Under the pieces are notes generated by a model, which did no database searches, was not told where the DNA came from, and saw only the letters and a list, made by a program, of their open reading frames with translations. A program made the position numbers and the translations under genes. Below, one piece after another: positions 19,631 through 29,133 of a stretch of DNA of 64,000 bases (its first letter is position 1; each line of letters begins with the position of its first letter). This DNA comes from Prorocentrum cordatum. Taxonomy: Eukaryota > Sar > Dinophyceae > Prorocentrales > Prorocentraceae. The stretch is from positions 20,001 through 84,000 of the forward strand of contig CAUYUJ010000847.1 of the NCBI GenBank assembly GCA_963575745.1, given 5' to 3'.

Positions 19631-20809
19631 ATGAGCGAGACCAGCTGTATGGGCATGTTGTCAAAGTTTCTCAATCGAAGTTTCGCCGCCTGCGGGCGAA
19701 ACGTATCAGGTATCGTTTGTGGTCCACGGCTCGAGGGCCAGATTCGTCGTGCCTTGTTCGCGCGGGTATTTGCGCGCCCAGATATTATCGGAATTGCTGC
19801 TCGGACCCAGACAGATCCCTGTGTTCACATTGCGTGTGGGACTCAGACTGATCTTTGTGTTCTCTTTGTTGGTGAGGAGGAGAAGGAGGAGTGTCATCGA
19901 GTGCACGTTGATCAGGGTGATGCTTCTGCAGTTGGTAGTTCCAGTGCAGTCGGGAGTTCCACAGTTCGGAGTGCAGTAGGAAGTTCCACAGTTCGGAGTT
20001 CCGCTGATGCAGTTGTTGATGCAGTTGGGAGGTCAACAGCTGGGAGTTCTGCAGTTGGGAGTACCGCGGTTTGGAGTTCTGCAGTTCGGAGTTCCGCTGA
20101 TGCAGTTGTTTATGCAGTTGGGAGTTCAACAGCTGAGAGTACTGCAGTTGGGAGTGCTTCAACAGACGTTGGAATGCAAGTTTCTTCAGCATATGTTGGA
20201 TTGCAAGTTTCTTCAGCAGAACAATATGCGGAGGTTGGAATGCGAGTCTGTTCCGCTGGGAGTGCAACAATTACCGCGCGAGTGAATCGATCTGATGTTA
20301 GGGTGCCAGATAAAATGGAGCAGTTTGATCAGTTCGTAGCTGAGGTTGGTGTGCACGGGCGAAGATACTTGATAGATGACATGCTTCGCATGAGCTTCAC
20401 GTCCCAAAACGTGTCTCGTCTCGCCAGGTGTCTGGGCAGAAAGTTCGGCACTCCAGTTGCCTCTAGGACTCAGTGCCGGAAGTTCGGTTACGGGTATAGC
20501 CTCAACAACGACATTATTTTTGGTGTGTTCTATATGTGTACAAGATTGAACATATCAGAAATTCACGGTTTCACCAGGCAAAGGGCAACGCGCGATACCT
20601 ATGTTGAGGCCATCCTGCAAGACCTCATTGTGGTGCAAGGTGGGCCTATAACTCTGGGCGAACATGTTCATGCAAGTTTTTGGAAGGAGGATTTCAGCCA
20701 ATGGACGTTACAAGATACGCGCCGAGTTCTCTGTTCAGTTGGGACATGCGTTTCTTCAGCAGATGTTCAGTCTCCGCCTCGAGTGGAGATCAGAGTTCAA
20801 GATGCTTGA
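19631..20809 (+). CDS. Element C hypothetical protein with 15-base repeat region
   Basis: Product of ~392 residues from the first ATG in a frame open from 19,574. The N-terminal third has TQTDPCVHIACGTQTDLCV; the middle (~19,920-20,165) is built on 15-base repeats giving AVGSS / TVRSS / ADAVV text; the C-terminal third (MEQFDQFVAEVGVHGRRYL, NVSRLARCLGRKFG, YGYSLNNDIIFGVFYMCTR, YVEAILQDLIVVQGG) looks like a folded domain of unknown type. A different frame upstream (MDFVSSELSG, 19,459) may encode its true N-terminus if a frameshift lies between. No function can be assigned. Confidence 0.5.
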   Translation: MSETSCMGMLSKFLNRSFAACGRNVSGIVCGPRLEGQIRRALFARVFARPDIIGIAARTQTDPCVHIACGTQTDLCVLFVGEEEKEECHRVHVDQGDASAVGSSSAVGSSTVRSAVGSSTVRSSADAVVDAVGRSTAGSSAVGSTAVWSSAVRSSADAVVYAVGSSTAESTAVGSASTDVGMQVSSAYVGLQVSSAEQYAEVGMRVCSAGSATITARVNRSDVRVPDKMEQFDQFVAEVGVHGRRYLIDDMLRMSFTSQNVSRLARCLGRKFGTPVASRTQCRKFGYGYSLNNDIIFGVFYMCTRLNISEIHGFTRQRATRDTYVEAILQDLIVVQGGPITLGEHVHASFWKEDFSQWTLQDTRRVLCSVGTCVSSADVQSPPRVEIRVQDA

Positions 20810-21567
20810 GTGCGTTATCAGACATTCAGTTATCACACAGTTGACGTGAGCATACGACTCTTGTCTTGCCGCGGGTTGTTACGACGTACTTCGGACTTTG
20901 TGTTTGCGTTGACTCTTGCCTTGCTGTGTGTGTGTGCGCATGCGCGCATGTTGGTATAAGAGCTCCGCGTGATCTTCACTTTGTTCGGAATATGAGTTTT
21001 GCATTTGCCCACTCCCGCTTTAAAAGTGGTGGGTGTCTTGCCTGACTCTGCATGCCGCCCGTTTTCCTGCTGGCGACTGGGCTAGACGGCCCGCGCAGTC
21101 GACTGCAAATTCGTTGCTGTGTTTCACGTGCGTGGTCTTTCAGTGGTGCTGAGACGGTAATCGCTATATGTGGTTACTGCATGGTTTCGCATTGCTTTGA
21201 AGTGTACTCGTCATTTTAGTTGTTAGTTTTGTGTTTGTCTCAGTGGTGTTGAGACGGTAATCGTTGTATAAACCAGTGGTTACTGCATGGTCTCTCACTG
21301 TTTTTATTTTCAGTGGTGCTGAGACGGTAATCGCTATATGTGGTTACTGCATGGTCTCGCACTGCTTTGCTTCCCTCTTTTTATTTTTATTTGTCTTCTC
21401 GTGTATTGGCAGTCTTGTGCATATCTGTACAGCTTCGCTGTTTGATGCACCTCTGCTTTAATCTTTGCAGCTTCGCTGTCTTCCTGTACAGCTTCGCTGT
21501 TTAGGTTCTTTGTGTTTAGGCCTGCTCCCATGGGAGCTCGAACCGGCCTTCGCAAAAGACGCAAAAT
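20810..21567 (+). other. Element C 3' UTR with three hairpin units
   Basis: Contains a segment (20,795-21,060) nearly repeated in E (22,810-23,160), then three copies of the ~57-base hairpin GTGGTGCTGAGACGGTAATC ... GGTCTCGCACTGC at about 21,140-21,196, 21,241-21,301 and 21,311-21,366. These are followed by the CAGCTTCGCTG palindromes (21,429, 21,469, 21,490), the GCTCCC/GGGAGC stem and an A-rich tail. Confidence 0.7.
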
Positions 21568-21596
21568 ACCAGGTTGACGGTTCATCGCCGGCGCCA
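21568..21596 (+). repeat. Dyad, right half, end of cluster 1
   Basis: ACCAGGTTG then ACGGTTCATCGCCGGCGCC: the loop and right arm missing at 11,051. This brackets A, B and C inside one interrupted dyad. Confidence 0.85.
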
Positions 21597-21822
21597 TTTG
21601 AAAGATATTCGACCATTTATTTTGAGGAATCAGATTTTTACTCCCAGCATTAGTGTCTGAACTTTGTTCTGAGAGCAGCTCAGCTCTCCCGAGGGAGTTT
21701 TATTATGGGTTCACTGCCAGGAACCAGCCTAACTTCAAAAATTTCAAAAATTTCAAAAATGAAGATATTCAGAACATCTTAATTATAGCTCTCTGCTTCG
21801 GTTCTGAGCACTCGCGCGTGCA
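21597..21822 (+). repeat. Spacer between clusters 1 and 2
   Basis: Spacer like 10,740-11,019, with a short TTTCAAAAA repeat near 21,738 and the pre-dyad block. No gene seen. Confidence 0.6.
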
Positions 21823-21858
21823 AGGAGCTCTACGAGGTTCCCGGCGGTGACCAGGTTG
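21823..21858 (+). repeat. Dyad, left half, interrupted by cluster 2
   Basis: GAGCTCTACGAGG, CCCGGCGGTG, ACCAGGTTG, then element D. The right half resumes at 23,650. Confidence 0.85.
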
Positions 21859-22382
21859 CATTAACGTTCTAGATCGTGCTGCGGGGGATCTGGGTATTCG
21901 AAGTTCTGGATTGGGGAAAGATTTATATAGGCATGAATTCAGGGAAGACAACACACGGGCTGATGAACTTACACATTTGGCCCGCGAGGGCCACTGCTTC
22001 TACAACCAGTATGAGTACATGTTTAGCTTTGAGGACTTTCTACAACCTATCGCCTGTCGTGGTGGATACGATGGGGGAGTTTGCAGCAAAGGGACGGGGT
22101 GCGGCTTTTGGCTTCAAGTGGGTTTCATCAATCATAGATATGATTGTAATAAGAGTGTCTCGTGTTCTCCTCTCCCCTCCTCCTCCCCCTACTCCGTGTC
22201 CTCTAATATGCCTCTCGTTTGGAGGGATGTGTGCGAAGCCGCGTGGTGCCTGGAAGGTGCTACGATAACCGACGCCGAACTTAGTGCTGCTGAGGCGCTT
22301 ACTAGCGCTGTTGTGCATTTGGCGCAGCAGATTCTGGCCGCCAGTTGACCCAGCTGGAACATCGGTCCGAAAACCCAAAAAA
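21859..22382 (+). mobile_element. Element D: 5'-truncated LINE tail
   Basis: About 0.52 kb holding only the last part of an ORF2 and a 3' tail, joined exactly to the dyad loop on the left and to ACCAGGTTG (22,383-22,391) on the right. Extreme 5' truncation at the common target is the expected product of incomplete target-primed reverse transcription. The tail (CAGCTGG stem, then AAAACCCAAAAAAACC) resembles that of H. Confidence 0.8.
21911..22348 (+). pseudogene. Element D ORF2 fragment: permuted RNase H C-terminus
   Basis: Reads HEFREDNTRADELTH, then a linker, CRGGYDGGVCSKGTGCGFW, MPLVWRDVCEAAW and TDAELSAAEALTSA before TGA. These are the fourth, first and second catalytic motifs of RNase H in permuted order. 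Closest relative in the window is H (identical HEFREDNTRADELTH). The open frame is undamaged from the truncation point. Confidence 0.8.
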
Positions 22383-22391
22383 ACCAGGTTG

Positions 22392-23649
22392 CTGCTGTCC
22401 CTCCTCAGGGATCTCAGCGGTGACCTGGCCCGTCGGGGGCTTCCTCAAGCCTGTCTCCTCAGGCTGCCCCCTGGGCGGCCGTGTGCGCGCGGGCGGGCCG
22501 TGCAATAAATTCGGGTACTTCGTCGGCTGCGACGACCTTCTCTCCTTGGGCCTACAGATGATAGGTGCTGGAGGCCAGCTCTGTTTGGCATCAGAAGTGG
22601 GACTGACTTCAACGCATAGGCCGCTGTCGTCGCTTTGTACTTGTTTGTGCTGCCTGCTTGCGCTTTCTCCATTATTGCTCTTGCACGCGTGTGTATTCTT
22701 TGACATTGAGGTACTTTGACAGTTCTGTGACATTGGAGTATCTTGAGATTGAGGTTCTCTGCATTGTATCGGCGTGCCTGTTTTCATTCTTTCTTTGAGT
22801 CGTATCGATCAGAGTTCAAGATACTTGAGTGCGTTATCAGACATTCAGTTATGCAGGTGATTCAAGATACTGAGTGCGGTATCAGACATTGAGTTATCCG
22901 AGAGTTACTTCTTGAGTGCGTTATCAGACATTCAGTTATCACATATTTGACGTGAGCATACGACTCTTGTCTTACCGCGGGTTGTTACGACATATTTCGG
23001 ACTTTGTGTTTGCGTTGACTCTTGCCATGCTGTGTGTGTGTGTCGGACATGCGCGCATGTTGGTATAAGAGCTCCGCGTGACCTTCACTTTGTTCGGAAT
23101 AAGAGTTTTGCATTTGCCCACTCCCGCTCAAAGAGTGGTGGGTGTCTTGCCTGACTCTGTGCACAGTCGACCGCAAATTCTTTGTGTTTCACGTGCATGG
23201 TCTTTCAGTGGTGCTGAGACGGTAATCGCTATATGTGGTTACTGCATGGTCTCGCATTACTTTGAAGTGTACTCGTCATTTTAGTTGTTAGTTTTGTGTT
23301 TGTATCAGTGGTGTTGAGACGGTAATCGCTGTATGCACCTGTGGTTGCTGTATGGTCTCTCACTGCTTTGATTTTCAGTGGTGCTGAGACGGTAATCGCT
23401 ATATGTGGTTACTGCATGGTGTCTCACTGCTTCTTGCTGTCTTGTACAGCTTCGTTCATCATCTTTGTTGTTTTGTATGCTAGTGTATTGGCAGTCTTGT
23501 ACATATCTGTACAGCTTCGCTGTTTGATGCACCTCTGCTTTAATCTTTGCAGCTTCGCTGTCTTCCTGTACAGCTTCGCTGTTTAGGTTCTTCGTGTTTA
23601 GGCCTGCTCCCATGGGAGCTCGAAGCGGCCTTCGCAAAAGACGCAAAAT
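22392..23649 (+). mobile_element. Element E: internally deleted C-like element
   Basis: About 1.26 kb. The first ~230 bases match the head of A/B/C; the rest, from about 22,800, matches the 3' UTR of C. No C-like protein remains. The segment at 22,800-22,940 repeats 'gagtgcgttatcagacattc' three times. It ends in the GCTCCC/GGGAGC stem and A-rich tail and abuts the resumed dyad. Confidence 0.75.
23205..23435 (+). repeat. Element E: three hairpin units in the 3' UTR
   Basis: Three copies of the ~57-base imperfect hairpin at about 23,205-23,262, 23,306-23,365 and 23,377-23,433, as in C. Stems pair CAGTG with CACTG and GAGAC with GTCTC; the inner part pairs GTAA with TTAC. Confidence 0.75.
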
Positions 23650-23735
23650 ACCAGGTTGACGGTTCACCGCCGGCGCCAGTACCTCGTAGAGGTTTTCGGC
23701 GTCGATGAGCTAGAGGAATTCCGGCGCAGGGTGGA
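23650..23735 (+). repeat. Dyad, right half, end of cluster 2
   Basis: ACCAGGTTG, ACGGTTCACCGCCGGCGCC, then the outer right arm CCTCGTAGAG and the YLVELFG-type segment. Confidence 0.85.
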
Positions 23736-24639
23736 GCTAGTTGGTCGACCTGACCAGAAAGGACAATTTGGTAACTTTGGAGCAGTCTTGCTGAGATTTG
23801 AAAGATATTTGACCGTTAATTTGGAGAAGCCAGATTTTTACGCTAAGCATGTGCATATAAGCTTGGTTCTGAGAGCAGCTCAGCTCTTCTGAGGGAGTGA
23901 CTCGTAGAGCTTTCCTTAGAGCGGTAGCGGCGAAGCTAGAAGAGTAATTCTGGCGCGCTGGGGGGGCTAGTTGGTCAAAAATCTCGACGGATGTTTTGCG
24001 TAATTTTGCTCGGTTTTAATTCGATTTCTCGAAATTGTACAGGTCGTTAGAGCTCTAGTATTTTCTGCCCCCATCTTCGATCTCATTTCCGCTCGTCGTC
24101 TTAATCTCAGCTCGATCGGGTACCTATTACTGCCAAAAAGCATCCAGGCGGGATCGGCTGTTCGGGCCATCTTGAGAGATGCTGTCGGTTTTCTGTACAT
24201 AACTCGATTTGAAGGAGCGCTACAGAGCTGGTACGCACACGTAATCGATTCAGAATCATCAGGCGCGTTCGTCTGAAGCATCTAGAACCGCCGGCTCCCA
24301 TTGGCAAAAAAAATGTCGGCGCAAGTTTTTGTTTGGTGACATTTTTATATTGAGTTTCCCGAAATTGTTCAATTCGTTAGAGTTCTAGTATATTCTCGCC
24401 TCATATTTGTTCTTATTCCCGCTCGCCATCTTAATCCCATGTCGATCGGGTACATATTACTGTCAAGAAGCACTCAGGCGGGCTCGGCTTTTTAGTGTCA
24501 TCTTGGCAGGTGCCGTCGGTTTTCTGAAATTAATCCGAGCTGTTTGGCAGAGCAATCGAACGATAATCATCAGGCGCACTAGTCCCAAGTATCCAGATGC
24601 CTGAACTCGGTCTGCTGCCAGAGCAGGCTATGAAAAGCT
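23736..24639 (+). repeat. Mixed spacers, no gene
   Basis: Spacer after the dyad to ~23,895; type-2 spacer ~23,985-24,150; one satellite monomer to ~24,285; a dyad right-arm scrap (CCGCCGGCTCCCA, 24,287); a second type-2 spacer; then satellite. Confidence 0.55.
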
Positions 24640-26165
24640 ATTCGTACTCCGTTTTTTCTAGAGATGATGAGGAGTTTCTTGATGCAACCCGAGCTGCAGA
24701 TGAGCTACAGACATGTTCGGTACAACCATCGGAAGAACATCATCAGGAGCGCCCTTCTGAAGCATCTAGATGCCCGAACTCGGTGTGCTACCACAGCTGG
24801 GTCCTAAGGACTATGTGTAATCTGCTAATCTTTTCAGAGATGACGATTGTTTCCCTGATGTAGTTCGAGCTGCAGATGAGCTACAGAGCTGTTCGGCACA
24901 GCAATAGAAAGACAGTCATCAGGAGCGCTCTTCTGAAGTATCTAGATGCCCGATCTCGGTGTGCAGATGAGCTACAGAGCTGTTTTGGCACAGCAATCGA
25001 AATGCAATCATCAGACGCGCTCGTCTCGAGTGACTCGTAGAGCTTCCCTCCGAGCGTTAGCGGCGAAGCTGGGAGAGTAATTCCGTCGCGCTCGGGGGCT
25101 AGTTGGCGAACAAATCTCGGCGAAAGTTTTGCATAATCTTGTTCGGTTTAAATTCGATTTTTCGGAATTTATCCATTCGTTAGAGCTCTAGTATTTTTCC
25201 TCCATATTCGATCTGATTCCCGCTCGCCATCTGGATCTCAAGTCGATCGGGTTCATACTACTGCCAAAGAGCATGTGGGCGGGATCGGCTGTTGAGTGTC
25301 ATCTTGACAGGTGCTGTCGGTTTTCTGAACTTAATTCGAGCTGTAGAACAGCTACAGAGCTGGCAGGCACACCTAATCCATGTAGAATCATCAGGCGCGT
25401 TAGTGTCAAGTATCTAGACGTCCGAACTCAGTCTGCTGTCAGAGCTGGGTCTGAAAACCTATTCGTACTCTGCTATATTTTCAGAGATGATGAGTTTCTT
25501 GATGTAACTCGAGCTGCAGATGAGCTACAGAGCTGTTCGGCACAGCAATCGAAAGGCAATTATCAGGAGCGCTACTCTGCAGTATCTAGATGCCCAAACT
25601 CGGTCTGCTACCAGAGCTGGGTCCGAAGAACTGTTCGTACTCTGACAATTTCTTTGAGATGAGGATGTGTTTCTCGATTTAAATCGAGCTTCGGATGTGC
25701 TACAGAGCTCTGCGGCGCATCAATCGAAAGGTAATCATCACAAGAGCTAGTCTCAAGCATCTAGTTGCCCGAAACCAGTCTGCTACCATAGCTTGATCTG
25801 AAGCACTTTTCGTACTCTGCTATTCTTCAGAGATGACGATGAGTTTCTTGATTTAACTCGAGCTGTAGATGAGCTACATACAGGGCGGTTTGGCGCAGCA
25901 ATCGGAAGACAATCAGTAGGATCGCTCTTTTGAAGTATCCAGATGCCCAAACTCGGTCTGCTTTCGCAGCTGGGTCCGAAAAACTATTCGTGCTCTGCTA
26001 ATTTTTCAGAGATGATCATGCGTTTATGGTTTGTAGATGAGCTACATAACTGTTTGGCACAGCAATCGAACGAAATCATCAGACGCGCTAGTCTCCAGTA
26101 CCTAGATGCCCGAACTCGGTCTGCTACCAGAGCTGGATCCGAACAACTATTCGTGCCATGCTAAA
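24640..26165 (+). repeat. Satellite array 6 (second subtype)
   Basis: About eight monomers of the 'cacagcaatcg' subtype, interrupted by a type-2 spacer at ~25,030-25,300. The phrase 'gagatgatga..tttcttga' falls near 24,658, 24,836, 25,484, 25,656, 25,832 and 26,009, spacings near 176 where uninterrupted. Confidence 0.75.
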
Positions 26166-26880
26166 TCGGTCGTCTTTCCCTTCTCCACCCTGTCCCCTCC
26201 TGCTGCTCATTCTGCTCTTCCTCCTCCCTCTCCTTCTCTTCTGACTTTACTTTTTTTCTGCTCCTCTTTCTCAGCCTCCCCCATCTCCTTCTCATCCTCG
26301 CTGCTTCCTCATCTTCCCGTCGTCCTCCATGAAACCGCACCCTCGCGCGCGCGGAATGCGAGATTTCCGCGCCCGCATCCCGCGAGGAAGCTCTGCGAGT
26401 TCCCGGCGGTAGCCAAGGTTGACGATTTGCCGCCGGCTCCCAGTATCTAGATGCCCGGTTCGGTCTGCTTCCAGAGCTGGCGCCAAAACAACTATTCGTA
26501 CTCTGCTGAATTGTTCCTCCTTTCCCTCTGCACCCTTCCCCTTCTGCTCGTCATGCTGATCTCTCTCCTTCCCCTCCTTCTCCTCTGCCTGCTCCTCTTT
26601 CCCCTCCTCCTTCTCCTCCTCGGCCTTCTCCATCCCCTTCTCCTCGCTCCTTCTTGACCTCCGCGTCCTCCTTCATGAGACCGCGCCCTCGCGCGCGCGG
26701 AATGCAAGATTGCCGCGCCCGCATTCCACGCTCTTGCTTCTTCTCTTGTTCCTCCTTCTCTTTGTCCTTCATCTGCTCCTTCTCCTCTTCCTCGGCCTTC
26801 TCTTCCTCCCTCTTCTGATCTTTCACGCCCTCGCGCGCGCGGAATGCGAGATTGCCGCGCCCGCGTTGCGCGAGGAGGCC
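26166..26880 (+). repeat. Pyrimidine-rich tract with three CG-rich modules
   Basis: Long CT-rich runs (26,170-26,325; 26,515-26,665; 26,730-26,825) alternate with three copies of a module: CCTCGCGCGCGCGGAATG, then 'cgagattgccgcgcccgc' (starting 26,341, 26,686 and 26,830). Leucine-rich or KEE-rich frames across it reflect composition, not genes. A dyad lies inside. Confidence 0.7.
26387..26442 (+). repeat. Dyad repeat, copy 14 (empty)
   Basis: CTCTGCGAG, inner arms CCGGCGGTAGCC and GATTTGCCGCCGG, loop AAGGTTGAC. Confidence 0.8.
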
Positions 26881-27364
26881 AGAACCAGAAATTGTTACGT
26901 TGTATTCCATACTTCTCTTATTGAACATGCGAGCAACACAAAACTAGACGGCCTCCGTGGATTCTTCGACGGAGGTCGCTCTGTGGAGGGATGTGCTGCA
27001 CAATGGTGTTTGGATTTGTGTGTGTGTGTGCGCGGGGCGTGGCTGTTGGTGGCGGAGGAAGCTTTCTCGCTTGATGCCTCTGCTTCTGTCGTGTTCTGTG
27101 TGATGTTTGCAGCGCAACGGCTCTGCGTGGCCGTGGTGCGCGTTTTGGGTAGCCTCTTTCATCTCTAACCTGTTCCTACACCTTTGCAATTTCACATGTC
27201 GTGCTGCATCCTTTTCCTTGCTCCTGCATCATATTCCGATGCCTATGCCTCAGTGGCTCGGCAGTGTGATGATATGAGATGCCTTTTCTAGCTACCCTGT
27301 GCTCCGTTTGGGAGTCTTAGGGCTTAGCTGTCACAGCTGTCCGCGCCCTGACTCAAACTCAAAA
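26880..27364 (+). mobile_element. Element F: 5'-truncated LINE tail
   Basis: The final part of an ORF2 plus a 3' UTR with a CCTCAGTGGCTCGGCAG motif (27,248) also seen near 51,500, 52,865 and 53,173, ending CTCAAACTCAAAAA and abutting ACCATGGTTG (27,365-27,374) and element G. The left boundary is placed where the CG-rich module breaks off and is approximate. Confidence 0.65.
26910..27168 (+). pseudogene. Element F ORF2 fragment: RNase H first-motif region
   Basis: The frame reads LRGFFDGGRSVEGCAAQWCLDLCV, aligning with GIRGAFDGGVSIEGVGAGWV of G. The downstream CEL/AEL motif is not clear in this frame, so the fragment is probably damaged beyond it. Confidence 0.6.
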
Positions 27365-27411
27365 ACCATGGTTGCCGCTGGGGCTCGTGGGGCCCCCTCG
27401 TGCGGCTCGAG

Positions 27412-27424
27412 CCGCATTGTGCGG
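27412..27424 (+). promoter_or_regulatory. 5' UTR hairpin CCGCA-TTG-TGCGG (element G)
   Basis: Identical to the hairpin in C, about 40 bases from the element start. Confidence 0.6.
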
Positions 27425-27918
27425 AAGGGCAGGGGGTCGGCCGCGCGCGCGGAGGGCCGTGCGATCGCTGCGGCAGGGGAGCCTGCAGTCTGGCAGCTGG
27501 ATCTCTCTGGCAGCTGGTTCCCGACAGGTTTATTTCAGGTACACTTGGATTTGTTGCTTGCAGCATATCTCTTCTGTGTCTCCCTTGTCTCTTGTTGGTG
27601 CAGGATTGGTGCGCGCGCTGTCGCTTGCTGTACAGTTATTGCTTGTGCAGTCACGTGTGTGCTGGTCCACCTTATCCAGTTTTTCCTCCGACGCAGTTGT
27701 GTGTGCATTTGTCGACGCCGCGGCTTTCTCTGGCGATTTCGACAACAGTGGGAACTCAGTGTGGAACTCTTTCCAGAACGCTGTATATCACCAGGACAAC
27801 TTATTGTTTCGCAGGCAGGAGTGTGTGCAGATAGATCACGAAGATATTGATCGTGACGTGCCCCTTGAAGAGGCACCTGAGGAGGGCGACTTTCTACGGG
27901 CCCTTCATCTTAGCAGAA

Positions 27919-29133
27919 TGGCAGCAGGAGAAGGTATGGAGGTGGATGATGCAGGTCTACGTGGTGAGGAATCTAAAGGAGCTGGAGGAGGAGGTGCGAC
28001 AGGTTCTCGTGAGGGAGAGACTTGGCGAGGGGGCCCTGGAGGCTTCCGTCCAGCACCGCCCCCTGGAGGCCCGAACGAGCAGGTACCCACGGCCCCGCCG
28101 CCGCCGCCGCCAGCACAGGGTCCTCGGGATGCTGATCATGCCGTTGGGGAGGGACTTAAAGATATCCTGGCTACGATGTTTTCCAACCAAACCGGAACGA
28201 TGGAATCCAAACTCGAGAATTTCAAAGAAGAAACGCGTGCTTTGGTTCGGGAGGAGGTTGCACCTGTCAGGGGCTCGTTGAATAACGTCGCCAGGGATGT
28301 GGAGGAGATGAAACGGAAACAGTTAGAGCAGGAGCAGGCCATCACGAAACTTCAGAATCATAATTCGGATCCAGCGCGTGTTCTCCATGGGGCCAGTGCT
28401 TGGGCAGGCGCTTCTGGACCGCCCTCTGATGCTGGGAGTCGAAGGGGTGTTGACAACGCGGATTGGAACAGTGTTCGCCCAGAGCGTACGCCAGGATGGA
28501 TTGTTCTTAAGGGATGGGCCGCAGGTGATCCGAGACAGGTGGTTGGACGTGCTGATCGAAACTTGCCTCTTGAAAATACAGAGCACACGGTGACAGTACT
28601 CATCAATGACATGTCTGGACATCGTGAGAGTGAGGAGGTCAAGATCTTCGATCGCATCGCGACCTCTGGAACCAACCGCCGACGGGATGGAGTCTATCAG
28701 ATCAAGGTCTTTTGCAAGCCAGGAGTATCCAAACATACGGTGTGGGAGGTACGGAGAGAGTGGTGGGGAGCTATTCAAAACAGAGGTGTGAGATTACGCA
28801 GTGAGGACTCCTTGGGAATCAGGATCGACCAACGTTTGACTTTGGAAGTTGAGAACCCCCCCATGGAAAGAGCCCCAAGTTCGAGCAGGTAAGAAGCTGA
28901 CGGCGATCTTTCACAGTATGAAACAAGTATCGACGGCCCAGTGCAGAGTTGCGCACGATGGCAGTACCTTGAGTTGGGCGTGCGCGCGCCCGCATATGCA
29001 AAGAGCACATGAGGTATGCTTTGGAGTCTGGACGCGAGGAGATGGATGGAACATCACAGCCTCGGAGATTGCGAGAGTCGACAGCTCGATTAACGCGCAG
29101 GAGCTCCAGGCAAAGAGCAACGGGTCGGAGTAG
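27919..29133 (+). pseudogene. Element G ORF1 (frameshifted)
   Basis: First good ATG is MAAGEGMEVDD at 27,919. The frame goes through a G/P-rich linker, a likely coiled coil (MESKLENFKEETRALVREEV, VARDVEEMKRKQLEQEQAI), PGWIVLKGWAAGDPRQV and KVFCKPGVSKHTVWEVRREW, then shifts at a seven-C run (~28,854-28,861) into a second frame carrying PPWKEPQVRAGKKLTAIFHSM and ending in TAG at 29,131. Same layout as A ORF1. The stop context TAG-GGG-TGC aligns with TGA-CGG-TGC of A. Confidence 0.75.

Larger units (their letters stand above)
19086..21567 (+). mobile_element. Element C: non-autonomous retroelement
   Basis: About 2.5 kb between ACCAGGTTG at 19,077 and the resumed dyad at 21,568. The 5' head is shared with A and B, followed by a hairpin and a block (TACTTCGTCGGCTGCGACGA) found in A and E. 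It carries a large frame of unknown function and a 3' UTR shared with E and B. No reverse transcriptase is present. Confidence 0.75.

Noticed and set aside
19785-20270. Minus-strand 161-codon frame rich in QLQNSQL
   Set aside because: Antisense of the 15-base repeats in the element C frame.
26510-26928. Minus-strand Lys/Glu-rich and plus-strand Leu-rich frames
   Set aside because: Produced by the CT-rich tract.
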